NCBI RefSeq assembly: GCF_026319325.1
Contig: NZ_JAPDMU010000001.1
Span: forward strand, 124,001 to 188,000
DNA length: 64,000 bases
Direction of reading: 5' to 3'
Origin: Methylophaga sp. OBS3
Lineage (GTDB): Bacteria; Pseudomonadota; Gammaproteobacteria; Nitrosococcales; Methylophagaceae
Part shown: piece by piece, positions 1 to 8,118 of the stretch
Position numbering within the stretch: position 1 is the stretch's first letter
Layout: every line of letters starts with the position of its first letter
Program-made: the position numbers and the translations under genes
Notes under the pieces: generated by a model
The model's database searches: none
What the model saw: only the letters and a program-made list of their open reading frames with translations
What the model was told of the DNA's origin: nothing

Positions 1-1
1 A

Positions 2-1045
2 AGTAATCTGGTATTGAGTGGTAGTCGGACGATAAATGAGTTAACTCGCCAATACGACAAGCTAGCCGCAAATCCATCTATTAGCTGGGTACAAGATATC
101 GTTACCGGTATTGATACCGATAAACGCCAAGTGGTCGTCAATTCGGGTGATAAATTTCATTACGACAGACTCATCATCGCTCCGGGTATCGCATTTAATT
201 ACGACCAATTACCGATGCTGGCAAGCGTGGAGGCGCAGCAAAAAGTGCCTCATGCTTGGAAAGCAGGCCCACAAACTACTCTTTTACATCAGCAGCTTGA
301 ATCTATGCCTACAGGCGGCACAGTTGTAATGACGATTCCCAGCGGTCCATATCGCTGTCCACCCGGCCCCTATGAACGTGCTTGTCAGATAGCGCTCCAT
401 TTAAAGCGTCATAACCCGACTGGAAAGTTACTAGTTTTAGATGCAAACCCCGACATTGTCTCCAAAAAAGGCTTGTTTACTAATGCCTGGGAGCAGCTTT
501 ATTCGGGACTAATTGAATATATTCCGACCAGTGCGGTTGAACATGTTGATGTTGCTTCCCTCAAGATTGAAACGTTGTTTGATACCTATCAGGCGGATGT
601 TTTAAACGTGATACCGCCGCAATTAGCGGGTAAAGTTGCCGAGATGGCCGGTGTTATTAATATTGATAACCGTTGGTGTGATGTTGATTTTCGTAGTTAT
701 GAGTCAACAGCTGTCGCAAATGTCCATGTCATTGGTGATGCTGTTGCAGCAAAAACGCCAAAATCCGGACATATTGCTAACCAACAAGCCAAGGTTTGTG
801 CGGCAGCAGTAATCAGTCTATTACGTGAGCAAACACCGAATGCCGAACCGGTATTTAGTAATACCTGTTATAGCTTTGTCAGTGAGAAGCAGGCCATGCA
901 TGTTGCTAATGTGTATCGCTTCGATGCTGAGGCAAAAGAAATGTTAACCATGGACGGCGGCGGTGTGTCTGCCGAAGCAAATGAACAAGAAGCAAGATAT
1001 GCCCAAGGTTGGGCAGAAAACATCTGGGCCGATATCTTGGGCTAA
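2..1045 (+). CDS. FAD-dependent sulfide dehydrogenase, flavocytochrome c FccB-type (5' end outside window)
   Basis: The frame stays open to the left window edge, so the first visible TTG at 14 is not the true start and the N-terminal FAD-binding glycine motif is missing. What remains resembles the middle and C-terminal domains of the flavoprotein subunit of flavocytochrome c sulfide dehydrogenase. That periplasmic enzyme oxidises sulfide and passes electrons to a c-type cytochrome. Supporting features are the segment YRCPPGPYERAC, which carries one of the redox-active cysteines, the later partner-like Cys in NTCYSF, the VIGDA motif of the FAD site near 735, and the characteristic tail ending in YAQGWAENIWADILG. 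The cytochrome subunit is not visible and would have to lie upstream. A sulfide:quinone reductase relative is the main alternative. The family call is firm; the electron acceptor is inferred. Confidence 0.85.
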   Translation, partial: SNLVLSGSRTINELTRQYDKLAANPSISWVQDIVTGIDTDKRQVVVNSGDKFHYDRLIIAPGIAFNYDQLPMLASVEAQQKVPHAWKAGPQTTLLHQQLESMPTGGTVVMTIPSGPYRCPPGPYERACQIALHLKRHNPTGKLLVLDANPDIVSKKGLFTNAWEQLYSGLIEYIPTSAVEHVDVASLKIETLFDTYQADVLNVIPPQLAGKVAEMAGVINIDNRWCDVDFRSYESTAVANVHVIGDAVAAKTPKSGHIANQQAKVCAAAVISLLREQTPNAEPVFSNTCYSFVSEKQAMHVANVYRFDAEAKEMLTMDGGGVSAEANEQEARYAQGWAENIWADILG

Positions 1046-1089
1046 CATTTCACTGCCGTAATCATGTGCGGGATGGCGTCAATGGATTG

Positions 1090-1108
1090 AGCAGGTATAA
1101 TGCCTGCT
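1090..1108 (+). promoter_or_regulatory. Putative gltA -10 box inside an inverted repeat
   Basis: A perfect TATAAT (1096-1101) lies about 50 bases before the citrate synthase start. It is flanked by 6-base inverted arms AGCAGG (1090-1095) and CCTGCT (1103-1108), so a dimeric regulator bound here would cover the -10 element. No good -35 hexamer is visible at 16-18 bases upstream, which would suit an activated or weak promoter. This is read from sequence only. Confidence 0.4.
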
Positions 1109-1150
1109 ATTGAGTAATTTCCACTCTCTGGAAGAAAACACGAGGTTTAC

Positions 1151-2329
1151 ATGAGCGATTTTTTACCCGGTCTGGAAGGCGTGCCTGCCACCAAGTCAGC
1201 GATTTCTTTTATTGATGGTGAAAAAGGTATCCTTAGTTACCGTGGTTATCCGCTTGAAACATTGGCAACCAACAGCACTTTTGAAGAAACGACGCTGCTA
1301 TTGTTGGATGGTGAGTTACCAACCAAAGCCAATCTAAATCGCTTTTCAAAACAACTTCGTTCAAATTACCGAATCAAATATCACATCCGTGAAATGATGC
1401 GTCATTTCCCGCATACCGGTCATCCTATGGATATGCTGCAAACAGCAGTTTCCAGTCTGGGCATGTTCTATCCGGGTACGGAATGCCTGACCGATGCAGA
1501 TAGCTGTGAAGATATCGATTACGTTCGTAACATGACCGTGAATATCATCGCGCAAATGGCACCTTTGGTCGCCATGTGGCAACACATGCGCCATGGTTAT
1601 GACCCGATTAATCCACGTGATGATTTGTCTGTTGCCGAAAACTTGTTGTACATGTTTACTGGTAAAGAGCCTGATACCTTGATGGCGCGAATCATGGATG
1701 TGTGCTTGATTTTGCATGCTGAACACACATTGAATGCCTCAACTTTTGCAGCGTTGGTTGCAGGTTCAACTTTAGCGTCTCCTTATAGCGTTATTTCTGC
1801 AGCGATTGGTACCTTGTCTGGTCCTTTACATGGCGGTGCTAACCAGCGTGTTGTCAGTATGCTGCAAGAAATTGGCTCACCGCAAAATGTTGAAGCCTGG
1901 GTTGATAAGAAACTGGCTAACAAAGAAGTTATCTGGGGAATGGGCCATCGTGAGTACAAAGTTAAAGATCCACGTGCCACAATCCTGCATAAACTGACGA
2001 CACAATTAATTGAAGAGCGCGGCGGCCATTTGGATGAAATGTTCGAAATCGCCATGAAGCTTGAAGAAGTTTGTGCTGACAGATTGGGTCATAAAGGCGT
2101 TTACCCTAACGTCGACTTCTACTCGGGTATTTTGTACTCAGAGATGGGTATTCCTGAAGACCAGTTCACGGCATTGTTTGCAGTTGCCCGTAGCGCAGGT
2201 TGGTTAGCACATTGGCGTGAGCAAATTGCTAATAACCGTATTTATCGCCCTACACAGATTTATGTTGGCCATGAAGAGCGTGAGTACGTTCCAATGTCTA
2301 AACGTGGTAAAGCAAGTCAGAAAGCCTAA
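1151..2329 (+). CDS. gltA: Citrate synthase
   Basis: Condenses acetyl-CoA with oxaloacetate to citrate at the entry to the TCA cycle, in the cytoplasm. The 392-residue length is that of the short citrate synthase form rather than the longer NADH-inhibited type of enteric bacteria (about 427 residues). The catalytic set is visible: His227 in GPLHGGANQ, His266 in the signature GMGHREYKVKDPRA, and Asp322 in YPNVDFYSG. The C-terminal AHWREQIANNRIYRPTQ segment is typical of citrate rather than 2-methylcitrate synthases, and no prpB or prpD neighbour supports a propionate role. ATG at 1151 follows a modest purine-rich site. The gene stands alone; its stop codon directly abuts the stop of the opposing epmB. 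Confidence 0.93.
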   Translation: MSDFLPGLEGVPATKSAISFIDGEKGILSYRGYPLETLATNSTFEETTLLLLDGELPTKANLNRFSKQLRSNYRIKYHIREMMRHFPHTGHPMDMLQTAVSSLGMFYPGTECLTDADSCEDIDYVRNMTVNIIAQMAPLVAMWQHMRHGYDPINPRDDLSVAENLLYMFTGKEPDTLMARIMDVCLILHAEHTLNASTFAALVAGSTLASPYSVISAAIGTLSGPLHGGANQRVVSMLQEIGSPQNVEAWVDKKLANKEVIWGMGHREYKVKDPRATILHKLTTQLIEERGGHLDEMFEIAMKLEEVCADRLGHKGVYPNVDFYSGILYSEMGIPEDQFTALFAVARSAGWLAHWREQIANNRIYRPTQIYVGHEEREYVPMSKRGKASQKA

Positions 2330-3337
2330 TTAAACAATAATGGTTTTACTGGATTCGCCTGCAATCTCGCGAACCAGTCTAGGCACCAAATAACCCGGCA
2401 GGGCAGCGCGCATTGTGGCAATGAGTTGCTCGCCCTGTAATTGGGAAACATCAAAGTGTTGTGCGCCCTGAACTTTATCAAGCAGGTGAAGATAGTAGGG
2501 CAACACCGCAGCCTCATGCAGGCGTTCACTGAGCGAAATCAACGTTTCAGCATCATCATTGACACCTTTAAGCAGTACTGCCTGATTTAATAAGTCACAA
2601 CCCACTTCACGCAATTGGCTTAATACTTTTACTGTTTCAGTGTCTATTTCATTGCCATGATTCGCATGGATAACCATAACTACCCGTAAACGTGTTTCTT
2701 TTAAGCTCGCGAGTAATTTATTGGTAATGCGTTTAGGTAAAACCAGTGGCAGTCGAGTATGAATTCTTAGACGTTTTACATGTGGAATTGACGATAAGTC
2801 GTTAATCATATTGCCGAGCTTAAGATCACTTAGCGCTAACGGGTCTCCGCCACTTAAAATCACTTCGCTAATACTGATATCAGCGCGTAATGCGGCCAAT
2901 GTTTCCTGCCATTGGCTGGCTAAGGGATTGCTGTTGCTATACGGAAAGTGCCGACGAAAACAGTAGCGACAATGAATCGCACATGCGCCAGTGGTTAAAA
3001 GCAAAGCGCGACCCTGATACTTTTGTAATACGCCGGGATTACTGACAGCTTGGTGATCACCGACCGGATCCATCATGTAACCTTCAGCTGGAATGCCTTC
3101 ATCGGTTAATGGAAATACCTGACGTAATAACGGATCAGCGATATCTCCATACTGCATTTTATTTAAATAACTTTCTGTTACCCGCAATGGAAAAGCTTTT
3201 AAAGCTTGAGCATCAAGCGCTTCAAGCTGCTTATCAAGGCCCAAACGGCGCAGTAATTCGCTTGGATCACTAATGCAGTTTGCGAGTTCTTGTTGCCAAT
3301 CAGTAAAGATTACGGCGGCGTTGGATTGCGGTATCAT
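2330..3337 (-). CDS. epmB: EF-P beta-lysylation protein, lysine 2,3-aminomutase family
   Basis: Radical SAM, PLP-dependent enzyme that converts (S)-alpha-lysine to (R)-beta-lysine for attachment to elongation factor P. The [4Fe-4S]/SAM motif CAIHCRYC gives Cys119, Cys123 and Cys126. The C-terminal GESSKT resembles the position of the PLP-binding lysine in aminomutases. The open frame extends to 3397 with an upstream start that would overlap efp. The internal ATG at 3337 gives 334 residues, close to the E. coli protein, and leaves a divergent promoter space of 53 bases before efp, so I chose it. The division of labour with efp and epmA on the other strand makes the function nearly certain. Confidence 0.93.
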   Translation of the reverse strand: MIPQSNAAVIFTDWQQELANCISDPSELLRRLGLDKQLEALDAQALKAFPLRVTESYLNKMQYGDIADPLLRQVFPLTDEGIPAEGYMMDPVGDHQAVSNPGVLQKYQGRALLLTTGACAIHCRYCFRRHFPYSNSNPLASQWQETLAALRADISISEVILSGGDPLALSDLKLGNMINDLSSIPHVKRLRIHTRLPLVLPKRITNKLLASLKETRLRVVMVIHANHGNEIDTETVKVLSQLREVGCDLLNQAVLLKGVNDDAETLISLSERLHEAAVLPYYLHLLDKVQGAQHFDVSQLQGEQLIATMRAALPGYLVPRLVREIAGESSKTIIV

Positions 3338-3390
3338 AGTGCGCTTTATTTTGAGTAACAGGCGACGATCGTCCCTTAAAAGAGGTTTGC

Positions 3391-3960
3391 ATGGCAACTT
3401 ATAGTACCAATGAATTTAAAGGCGGATTGAAATTCATGCTGGATGGCGATCCTTGCAGCATCATTGAAAATGAATTTGTTAAGCCGGGTAAAGGGCAAGC
3501 TTTTAACCGGGTTAAATTCCGCAACTTGAAAACTGGCCGTGTAAACGAGCGTACTTTCAAATCAAACGATACAGTTGAAAGCGCTGACGTTGTTGAGATG
3601 GAATTAGAGTATTCATACACCGATGGTGAGTTCTGGCACTTTATGGATCCAACCACTTTCGAACAGTATGCCGCTGATGCGAATGCGATCACTGAATCAA
3701 AAGATTGGTTAAAAGAGCAATACACCTACACAGTAACTCTGTGGAACGGCTCACCATTGTTGGTTACACCGCCAAATTTCGTCAATCTGGCTGTTACTGA
3801 AACTGATCCAGGCGTGCGTGGTGATACTTCTGGTGGTGGCGGTAAACCAGCTACTTTAGAAACAGGTGCGGTTGTGCGTGTACCACTGTTTATCGAAATC
3901 GGTGAAGTTTTACGTGTTGATACGCGTTCTGCATCATACGTAGAGCGTGCTAAAGACTAA
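3391..3960 (+). CDS. efp: Elongation factor P
   Basis: Translation factor that binds between the P and E sites of the ribosome and relieves stalling at polyproline stretches. The 189 residues match the family length. The loop [10 protein letters not shown] places the modifiable lysine at Lys34, the residue that receives beta-lysine from EpmA in this type of EF-P. An AGAGGT site precedes the ATG. It lies between the divergent epmB and the downstream epmA, so the substrate and both modifying enzymes sit together. The third enzyme of the E. coli pathway, the hydroxylase EpmC, is not in the window and is dispensable for function in E. coli. Confidence 0.97.
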   Translation: MATYSTNEFKGGLKFMLDGDPCSIIENEFVKPGKGQAFNRVKFRNLKTGRVNERTFKSNDTVESADVVEMELEYSYTDGEFWHFMDPTTFEQYAADANAITESKDWLKEQYTYTVTLWNGSPLLVTPPNFVNLAVTETDPGVRGDTSGGGGKPATLETGAVVRVPLFIEIGEVLRVDTRSASYVERAKD

Positions 3961-3993
3961 TCAGTCTTTTGGAATAACATTCGTTAGCATTAA

Positions 3994-4959
3994 ATGTTAT
4001 TACCAAGCGAAACACCTGCATTACTAAAAAAACGGGCAGCACTGAACAACGCTGTCCGTTCTTTTTTTGCCCAAAGAGAAGTCCTTGAAGTTCAGACGCC
4101 GGTGTTATCCCATTCGGCACCGACAGCGCCTTATTTAGATAGCTTTTCAACGGCTTTTAATCAGGGCACAAGCCAACAACCACTTTACCTACACACATCC
4201 CCAGAATTTGCCATGAAACGGCTGTTAGCGGCTGGGAGTGGCGCTATCTATCAAATATGTCCGGTATTTCGAAATGGTGAGGCTGGGCGAGTACATAGTC
4301 CTGAATTTACGATGCTGGAATGGTATCGACCTGATTTCACTTTAGAAGCATTAATGGATGAGGTTGATGAGCTATTACAACGCATTCTTGATAGCCAACC
4401 TGCACAACGTATTTCCTATCAACAAGCTTTTCAGCAAACACTGAATATTGATGTTTTTGCTGTGCCGACAGATACGCTTTGCCAGCTAGCAATGACGCAT
4501 ATAAAAGGCGTTACGAAAGAGTGGACTAATGATCGTGATGCTTGGTTAGAGTTATTGATGAGTGAAATCGTTGAGCCAACTTTTGTTCAAGGCAAAAGTC
4601 CCGTTATGGTCTATGACTTTCCGGTGAGTCAGGCACAGCTAGCTAAAACCTATCAGAATTCACAATGCGAACAGGTTGCCGCAAGATTCGAGGTCTATGT
4701 TGGCGGTGTTGAGTTGGCCAATGGCTATGATGAATTACTAGATGCAGAGGTGTTGGCAAAGCGCTTTGAGCGAGACAATCAATATCGCGAAGAGCAAGGC
4801 TTACCAGTCATGCCAATTGACCATAACCTGCTTGCTTCAATGCAACAGGGCTTACCAGCTTGTTCTGGGGTCGCCCTGGGCCTTGATAGGTTATTTATGT
4901 TGCAGCTTGGTAAATCAGCAATCGATGAGGTGACACCGATTCGATTTGATAATGCCTGA
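3994..4959 (+). CDS. epmA: EF-P--(R)-beta-lysine ligase (lysyl-tRNA synthetase paralogue)
   Basis: Activates (R)-beta-lysine with ATP and transfers it to Lys34 of EF-P. The 321 residues correspond to the catalytic core of class II lysyl-tRNA synthetase without the anticodon-binding domain, which is the defining feature of EpmA/GenX/PoxA. Class II motifs are visible: motif 2 around CPVFRNGEAGRVHSPEFTMLEWY and motif 3 in the C-terminal GVALGLDRLFML. It starts 34 bases after efp on the same strand, suggesting co-transcription. A full lysyl-tRNA synthetase is excluded by the missing N-terminal domain. Its TGA stop is immediately followed by the stop of the convergent dctM. Confidence 0.95.
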   Translation: MLLPSETPALLKKRAALNNAVRSFFAQREVLEVQTPVLSHSAPTAPYLDSFSTAFNQGTSQQPLYLHTSPEFAMKRLLAAGSGAIYQICPVFRNGEAGRVHSPEFTMLEWYRPDFTLEALMDEVDELLQRILDSQPAQRISYQQAFQQTLNIDVFAVPTDTLCQLAMTHIKGVTKEWTNDRDAWLELLMSEIVEPTFVQGKSPVMVYDFPVSQAQLAKTYQNSQCEQVAARFEVYVGGVELANGYDELLDAEVLAKRFERDNQYREEQGLPVMPIDHNLLASMQQGLPACSGVALGLDRLFMLQLGKSAIDEVTPIRFDNA

Positions 4960-6264
4960 TTATTGAATTTTTGACGGTAACCACAAGCTGATATCTGGGA
5001 ATGCAATCAGCAGACCTAATACCAAAATTTGAATCGCAACAAACGGCACGATGCCCTTATAAATTGACGCAAGCTTGAGGCTTGGCGGCGCACTGGCTTT
5101 TAAATAAAACAGTGAGAAACCAAATGGCGGCGTCAAAAATGAGGTTTGTAGGTTCATTGCAATCAGCAAGGCAAACCACAGTGGGTCAAGACCCAATACC
5201 ATTGCTACAGGTGCCAGAACTGGCACAACAATAAAACAGATCTCGATAAAGTCTAAGAAGAAACCCAAGACAAAAATCAGCAACATACTCAGTAGCAGGA
5301 ATGTCCATTTACCGCCGGGTAAGTTTGAGAAAATCTCTAAAATAAGATCATCACCGCCCATACCAACAAATACCAAACCAAAAGCGGTGGCGCCGATAAA
5401 AATTAAAAATACCATGCTGGTTAAGCGGGTCGTTTTTTCCATGGCATCTTTTAGGTTTGCCAGACTTAACCGTTTATTTATTGCCGCCAATATCAAAGCA
5501 CCCAACGCGCCAACAGCCGCGGATTCGGTTGGTGAGGCAACACCAAAGAAAATTGAGCCCAATACCGCCACAATCAGCAACAGAGGTGGCAACAAGCTCT
5601 TGATAACGCTAATCAGCAGGTTCGCTTGACTCGCATCATTATCAACCACTGCCGGTGCCATTTCTGGATTTCGCCATGCGGTATAAAAGATATAAGCCAT
5701 ATAAAGCGAAATCAGAATCATGCCGGGGATAACCGCGCCGATAAATAATTCACCTACCGGTACGCCGATAACATCACCTAATAAAATAAGGATGATGCTA
5801 GGGGGGATGATTTGACCCAGCGTGCCAGAAGCGGCAATCGTGCCACTTGCTAAACTTGGTGCATAACCACGGTTTAACATGGCTGGTAAAGCAATAACTG
5901 CCATGGTGACTACGGATGCGCCGACAACACCTGTGGTTGCCGCTAATAGTGCACCTACCATAACTACTGAAATCGCCAAACCACCACGAATTCGGCCAAA
6001 AAGACGGCCCATAGTAGACAGTAAATCTTCTGCGAGTCCCGACTTTTCGAGAATGACGCCCATAAAGACAAATAAGGGCACAGCCAACAAGGTAAAGTTG
6101 GTCATGACACCCCATATTCGAAGCGGAAGTAAATCAAAGAAGCTGGCACCTAAAAAGATGCTGCCAAATAGCAAGGCAATTGCCCCTAAGGTAAATGCTA
6201 CTGGATAGCCCACCAGCAATAAGGCAAATAACAGTACAAACATCAACAGCGCCCAGACTTCCAT
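4960..6264 (-). CDS. dctM: TRAP transporter large permease subunit (DctM-type)
   Basis: Large membrane subunit of a tripartite ATP-independent periplasmic transporter, which imports organic acids (often C4-dicarboxylates) driven by the sodium or proton gradient. The protein has 434 residues and about a dozen hydrophobic helices. TRAP-specific stretches are visible: SGTLGQIIPPSI, NLQTSFLTPPFGFSLFYLKA near the C terminus, and the repeated glycine-rich half-site LLAATTGVVGASVVTM. It overlaps the end of the upstream small subunit by one base, so the two are translationally coupled. Substrate cannot be told from the permease alone, and no DctP binding protein is encoded next to it. Confidence 0.92.
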   Translation of the reverse strand: MEVWALLMFVLLFALLLVGYPVAFTLGAIALLFGSIFLGASFFDLLPLRIWGVMTNFTLLAVPLFVFMGVILEKSGLAEDLLSTMGRLFGRIRGGLAISVVMVGALLAATTGVVGASVVTMAVIALPAMLNRGYAPSLASGTIAASGTLGQIIPPSIILILLGDVIGVPVGELFIGAVIPGMILISLYMAYIFYTAWRNPEMAPAVVDNDASQANLLISVIKSLLPPLLLIVAVLGSIFFGVASPTESAAVGALGALILAAINKRLSLANLKDAMEKTTRLTSMVFLIFIGATAFGLVFVGMGGDDLILEIFSNLPGGKWTFLLLSMLLIFVLGFFLDFIEICFIVVPVLAPVAMVLGLDPLWFALLIAMNLQTSFLTPPFGFSLFYLKASAPPSLKLASIYKGIVPFVAIQILVLGLLIAFPDISLWLPSKIQ

Positions 6265-6788
6265 TAACGGGCCTCCGTTTCTTTAAGTACTAAAATATTG
6301 CGTAATAGCTCGCCAATACCCTGGATTAGCAACAAACTAAAACCAATGACAATGCTGCTTTTTATGAGATAACGATAGGGAAGGCCGCCTGGGTCTGGTG
6401 AGCTTTCTTGATACCAGAAAGCATTTTGTACAAAAGGCCAAGCACTAACTAACACTAAAATACAAAATGGCGTGAGTAATAACAGCATGCCGACAATATT
6501 CACCCACGCACGCTGACGGTCTGTGAATCGTTGGCTATTAAAAAACACATCAACCCGGACATGCCCGTCATGTTTGAGTGTATAAGCACCACCCAATAAA
6601 AATATCAGCGCAAAAATATGCCACTCAAGTTCTTGTAAGGCGACAGCACCGCTATTAAAAACATAGCGCATAAATACGTCATAACAAGTGAGTAGTACCA
6701 GTGCGAGTACTAACCAAGAAATTAGTCGTCCGCTAAACTCGGTAAAATTATCTATCCGCTGCAGACAGCTTCGCATCCAGTCCGTCAT
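6264..6788 (-). CDS. dctQ: TRAP transporter small permease subunit (DctQ-type)
   Basis: Four-helix small subunit that pairs with the DctM-type permease. From the ATG at 6788 it has 174 residues, the usual size. An upstream in-frame TTG at 6854 would add a polar, unlikely extension, so I rejected it. Helices are evident around ISWLVLALVLLTCYDVFMRYVF, the HIFALIFLLGGAYTLKHDGHVRVDVF region typical of DctQ, a third central helix, and a final SSIVIGFSLLLIQGI. Only the dctQM pair is present; upstream lies a divergent DUF4389 gene where dctP would be expected. Confidence 0.88.
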   Translation of the reverse strand: MTDWMRSCLQRIDNFTEFSGRLISWLVLALVLLTCYDVFMRYVFNSGAVALQELEWHIFALIFLLGGAYTLKHDGHVRVDVFFNSQRFTDRQRAWVNIVGMLLLLTPFCILVLVSAWPFVQNAFWYQESSPDPGGLPYRYLIKSSIVIGFSLLLIQGIGELLRNILVLKETEAR

Positions 6789-6935
6789 GGTTATCAATTC
6801 ATTTGGCTTAAACGGAGAGAGTGTCCCACAAAGGTGCCTAAATGCGCTAGCCAAAGCTGATTTGATAGAGGATGATCCCGAGTCGCTTGGGAAATGATAA
6901 AGTACTTCTTAGATTGATATTTAAGGAGAAAAATC

Positions 6936-7307
6936 ATGGCACTACATCCAGATGCGCCAACCAACAGTGAGCGCACTCAGCTCATCCGCTTACTGTATAT
7001 GCTGTTATTTGGCCTGATTATGTATATGGCCTTGATGGTGTTGGTTGTGGTGGTCATTGTGCAATTTGTGTTTGCCTTATTTGCCGATGAGCCAAACACG
7101 GGCATTCGAAATTTTTCTCGTGATCTTGCGCAGTACATTCATCAGATCACCTTATTTCTGACCTATAACGATGAGCGTCGTCCTTTCCCGTTTAACCCAC
7201 TCTATGACGAAGTGGTTGAAGAGGAAGATGATTCAACAGCCGCCTATGAGGCTGAATTTCAAGATATCACTGACAAAGACAGTGACAACAAAACACCAAA
7301 AAACTGA
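6936..7307 (+). CDS. DUF4389 domain membrane protein
   Basis: Protein of 123 residues, of unknown function. One long hydrophobic helix (about residues 22-52) lies between a polar N terminus and a cytoplasmic-looking region with LAQYIHQITLFLTYNDERRPFPF, the conserved block of the DUF4389 family. The C terminus is strongly acidic. A strong AAGGAG site lies just before the ATG. It is the first gene of a likely operon with yaaA, a diguanylate cyclase and thpR (gaps of 18, 22 and -1 bases). Family members occur widely in gammaproteobacteria as small envelope proteins; nothing in the sequence indicates an enzymatic role. Confidence 0.8.
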   Translation: MALHPDAPTNSERTQLIRLLYMLLFGLIMYMALMVLVVVVIVQFVFALFADEPNTGIRNFSRDLAQYIHQITLFLTYNDERRPFPFNPLYDEVVEEEDDSTAAYEAEFQDITDKDSDNKTPKN

Positions 7308-7325
7308 GGGAGTATTTAGCAGATC

Positions 7326-8096
7326 ATGCTGACCGTTATTTCGCCTGCAAAGACGCTGGATTTTGAATCTGAGGCGACGACTGAAAAATTTAGCCAACCA
7401 GCGTTTTTAAAGACATCACAGCAATTGATTGATGGTCTGAAAAAATGCTCTGTTCAAGAGATCGCCAGTCTGATGTCAATCAGTGACAAGCTGGCTGGTT
7501 TAAATGTGGCTCGTTATCAAGAGTGGCAAACACCATTTAGTCCAGACAATGCCAAACAAGCTGTTTTAGCGTTTAAAGGGGATGTTTATACCGGACTTGA
7601 TGCTGAAACATTGGATGCCAAAGGTTTGGACTTTGCACAAACCCATCTACGTATTTTGTCTGGTCTTTATGGTGTTTTAAAACCTCTCGATTTAATGCAG
7701 GCCTACCGTTTGGAAATGGGCACAAAGTTTGGTGTTAACGGCAAAAAAGATTTGTACCAATTCTGGGGAAGTCAAATCCGTGAAGCGCTATCAGAAGAAG
7801 CGGCATTACAAGATAAAATTCTGATTAATCTGGCGTCTAATGAATACTTTAAGGCGGTTCAGGCCAAAAAGTTAGATGCACGAATTATCACACCAGTATT
7901 TAAAGACTGGAAAAATGGTCAATACAAAATGATCAGTTTTTACGCCAAAAAAGCACGTGGTTTGATGAGCCGTTTTATCATTGATAAACAGATCGATGAA
8001 CCAGAAGCACTGAAAGCATTTGATTACGAAGGTTATCGCTTTAGTGAAGAAATGACCAAAGGCGATGACTGGGTATTTATCCGTGATCATGGGTGA
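7326..8096 (+). CDS. yaaA: Peroxide stress protein YaaA
   Basis: DUF328/UPF0246 family protein of 256 residues, full length. In E. coli YaaA lowers intracellular unincorporated iron during hydrogen peroxide stress and is OxyR-controlled; its structure has a DNA-binding-like helix-hairpin-helix fold. Family landmarks are the start [13 protein letters not shown], the central [22 protein letters not shown], and [11 protein letters not shown]. It sits 18 bases after the DUF4389 gene and 22 bases before the diguanylate cyclase, so it is probably cotranscribed. I could not identify an OxyR site with confidence. Confidence 0.95.
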   Translation: MLTVISPAKTLDFESEATTEKFSQPAFLKTSQQLIDGLKKCSVQEIASLMSISDKLAGLNVARYQEWQTPFSPDNAKQAVLAFKGDVYTGLDAETLDAKGLDFAQTHLRILSGLYGVLKPLDLMQAYRLEMGTKFGVNGKKDLYQFWGSQIREALSEEAALQDKILINLASNEYFKAVQAKKLDARIITPVFKDWKNGQYKMISFYAKKARGLMSRFIIDKQIDEPEALKAFDYEGYRFSEEMTKGDDWVFIRDHG

Positions 8097-8118
8097 CAAA
8101 CTGACGAGCTAACGACAC

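Noticed and set aside
1361-1726. Antisense open frame in gltA
   Set aside because: Its composition mirrors the codon bias of the real gene and it shows no recognisable domain.
3321-3350. TTGGAT-18-TTTATT as an efp promoter
   Set aside because: Both boxes match poorly and the sequence lies partly inside epmB; too weak to list as a feature.
3338-3397. Upstream extension of epmB to 3397
   Set aside because: It would overlap the efp start and use a non-conserved N terminus; the ATG at 3337 gives the family length.
6789-6854. TTG start for dctQ at 6854
   Set aside because: The extension is polar and unlike DctQ proteins; the ATG at 6788 gives the usual 174 residues.
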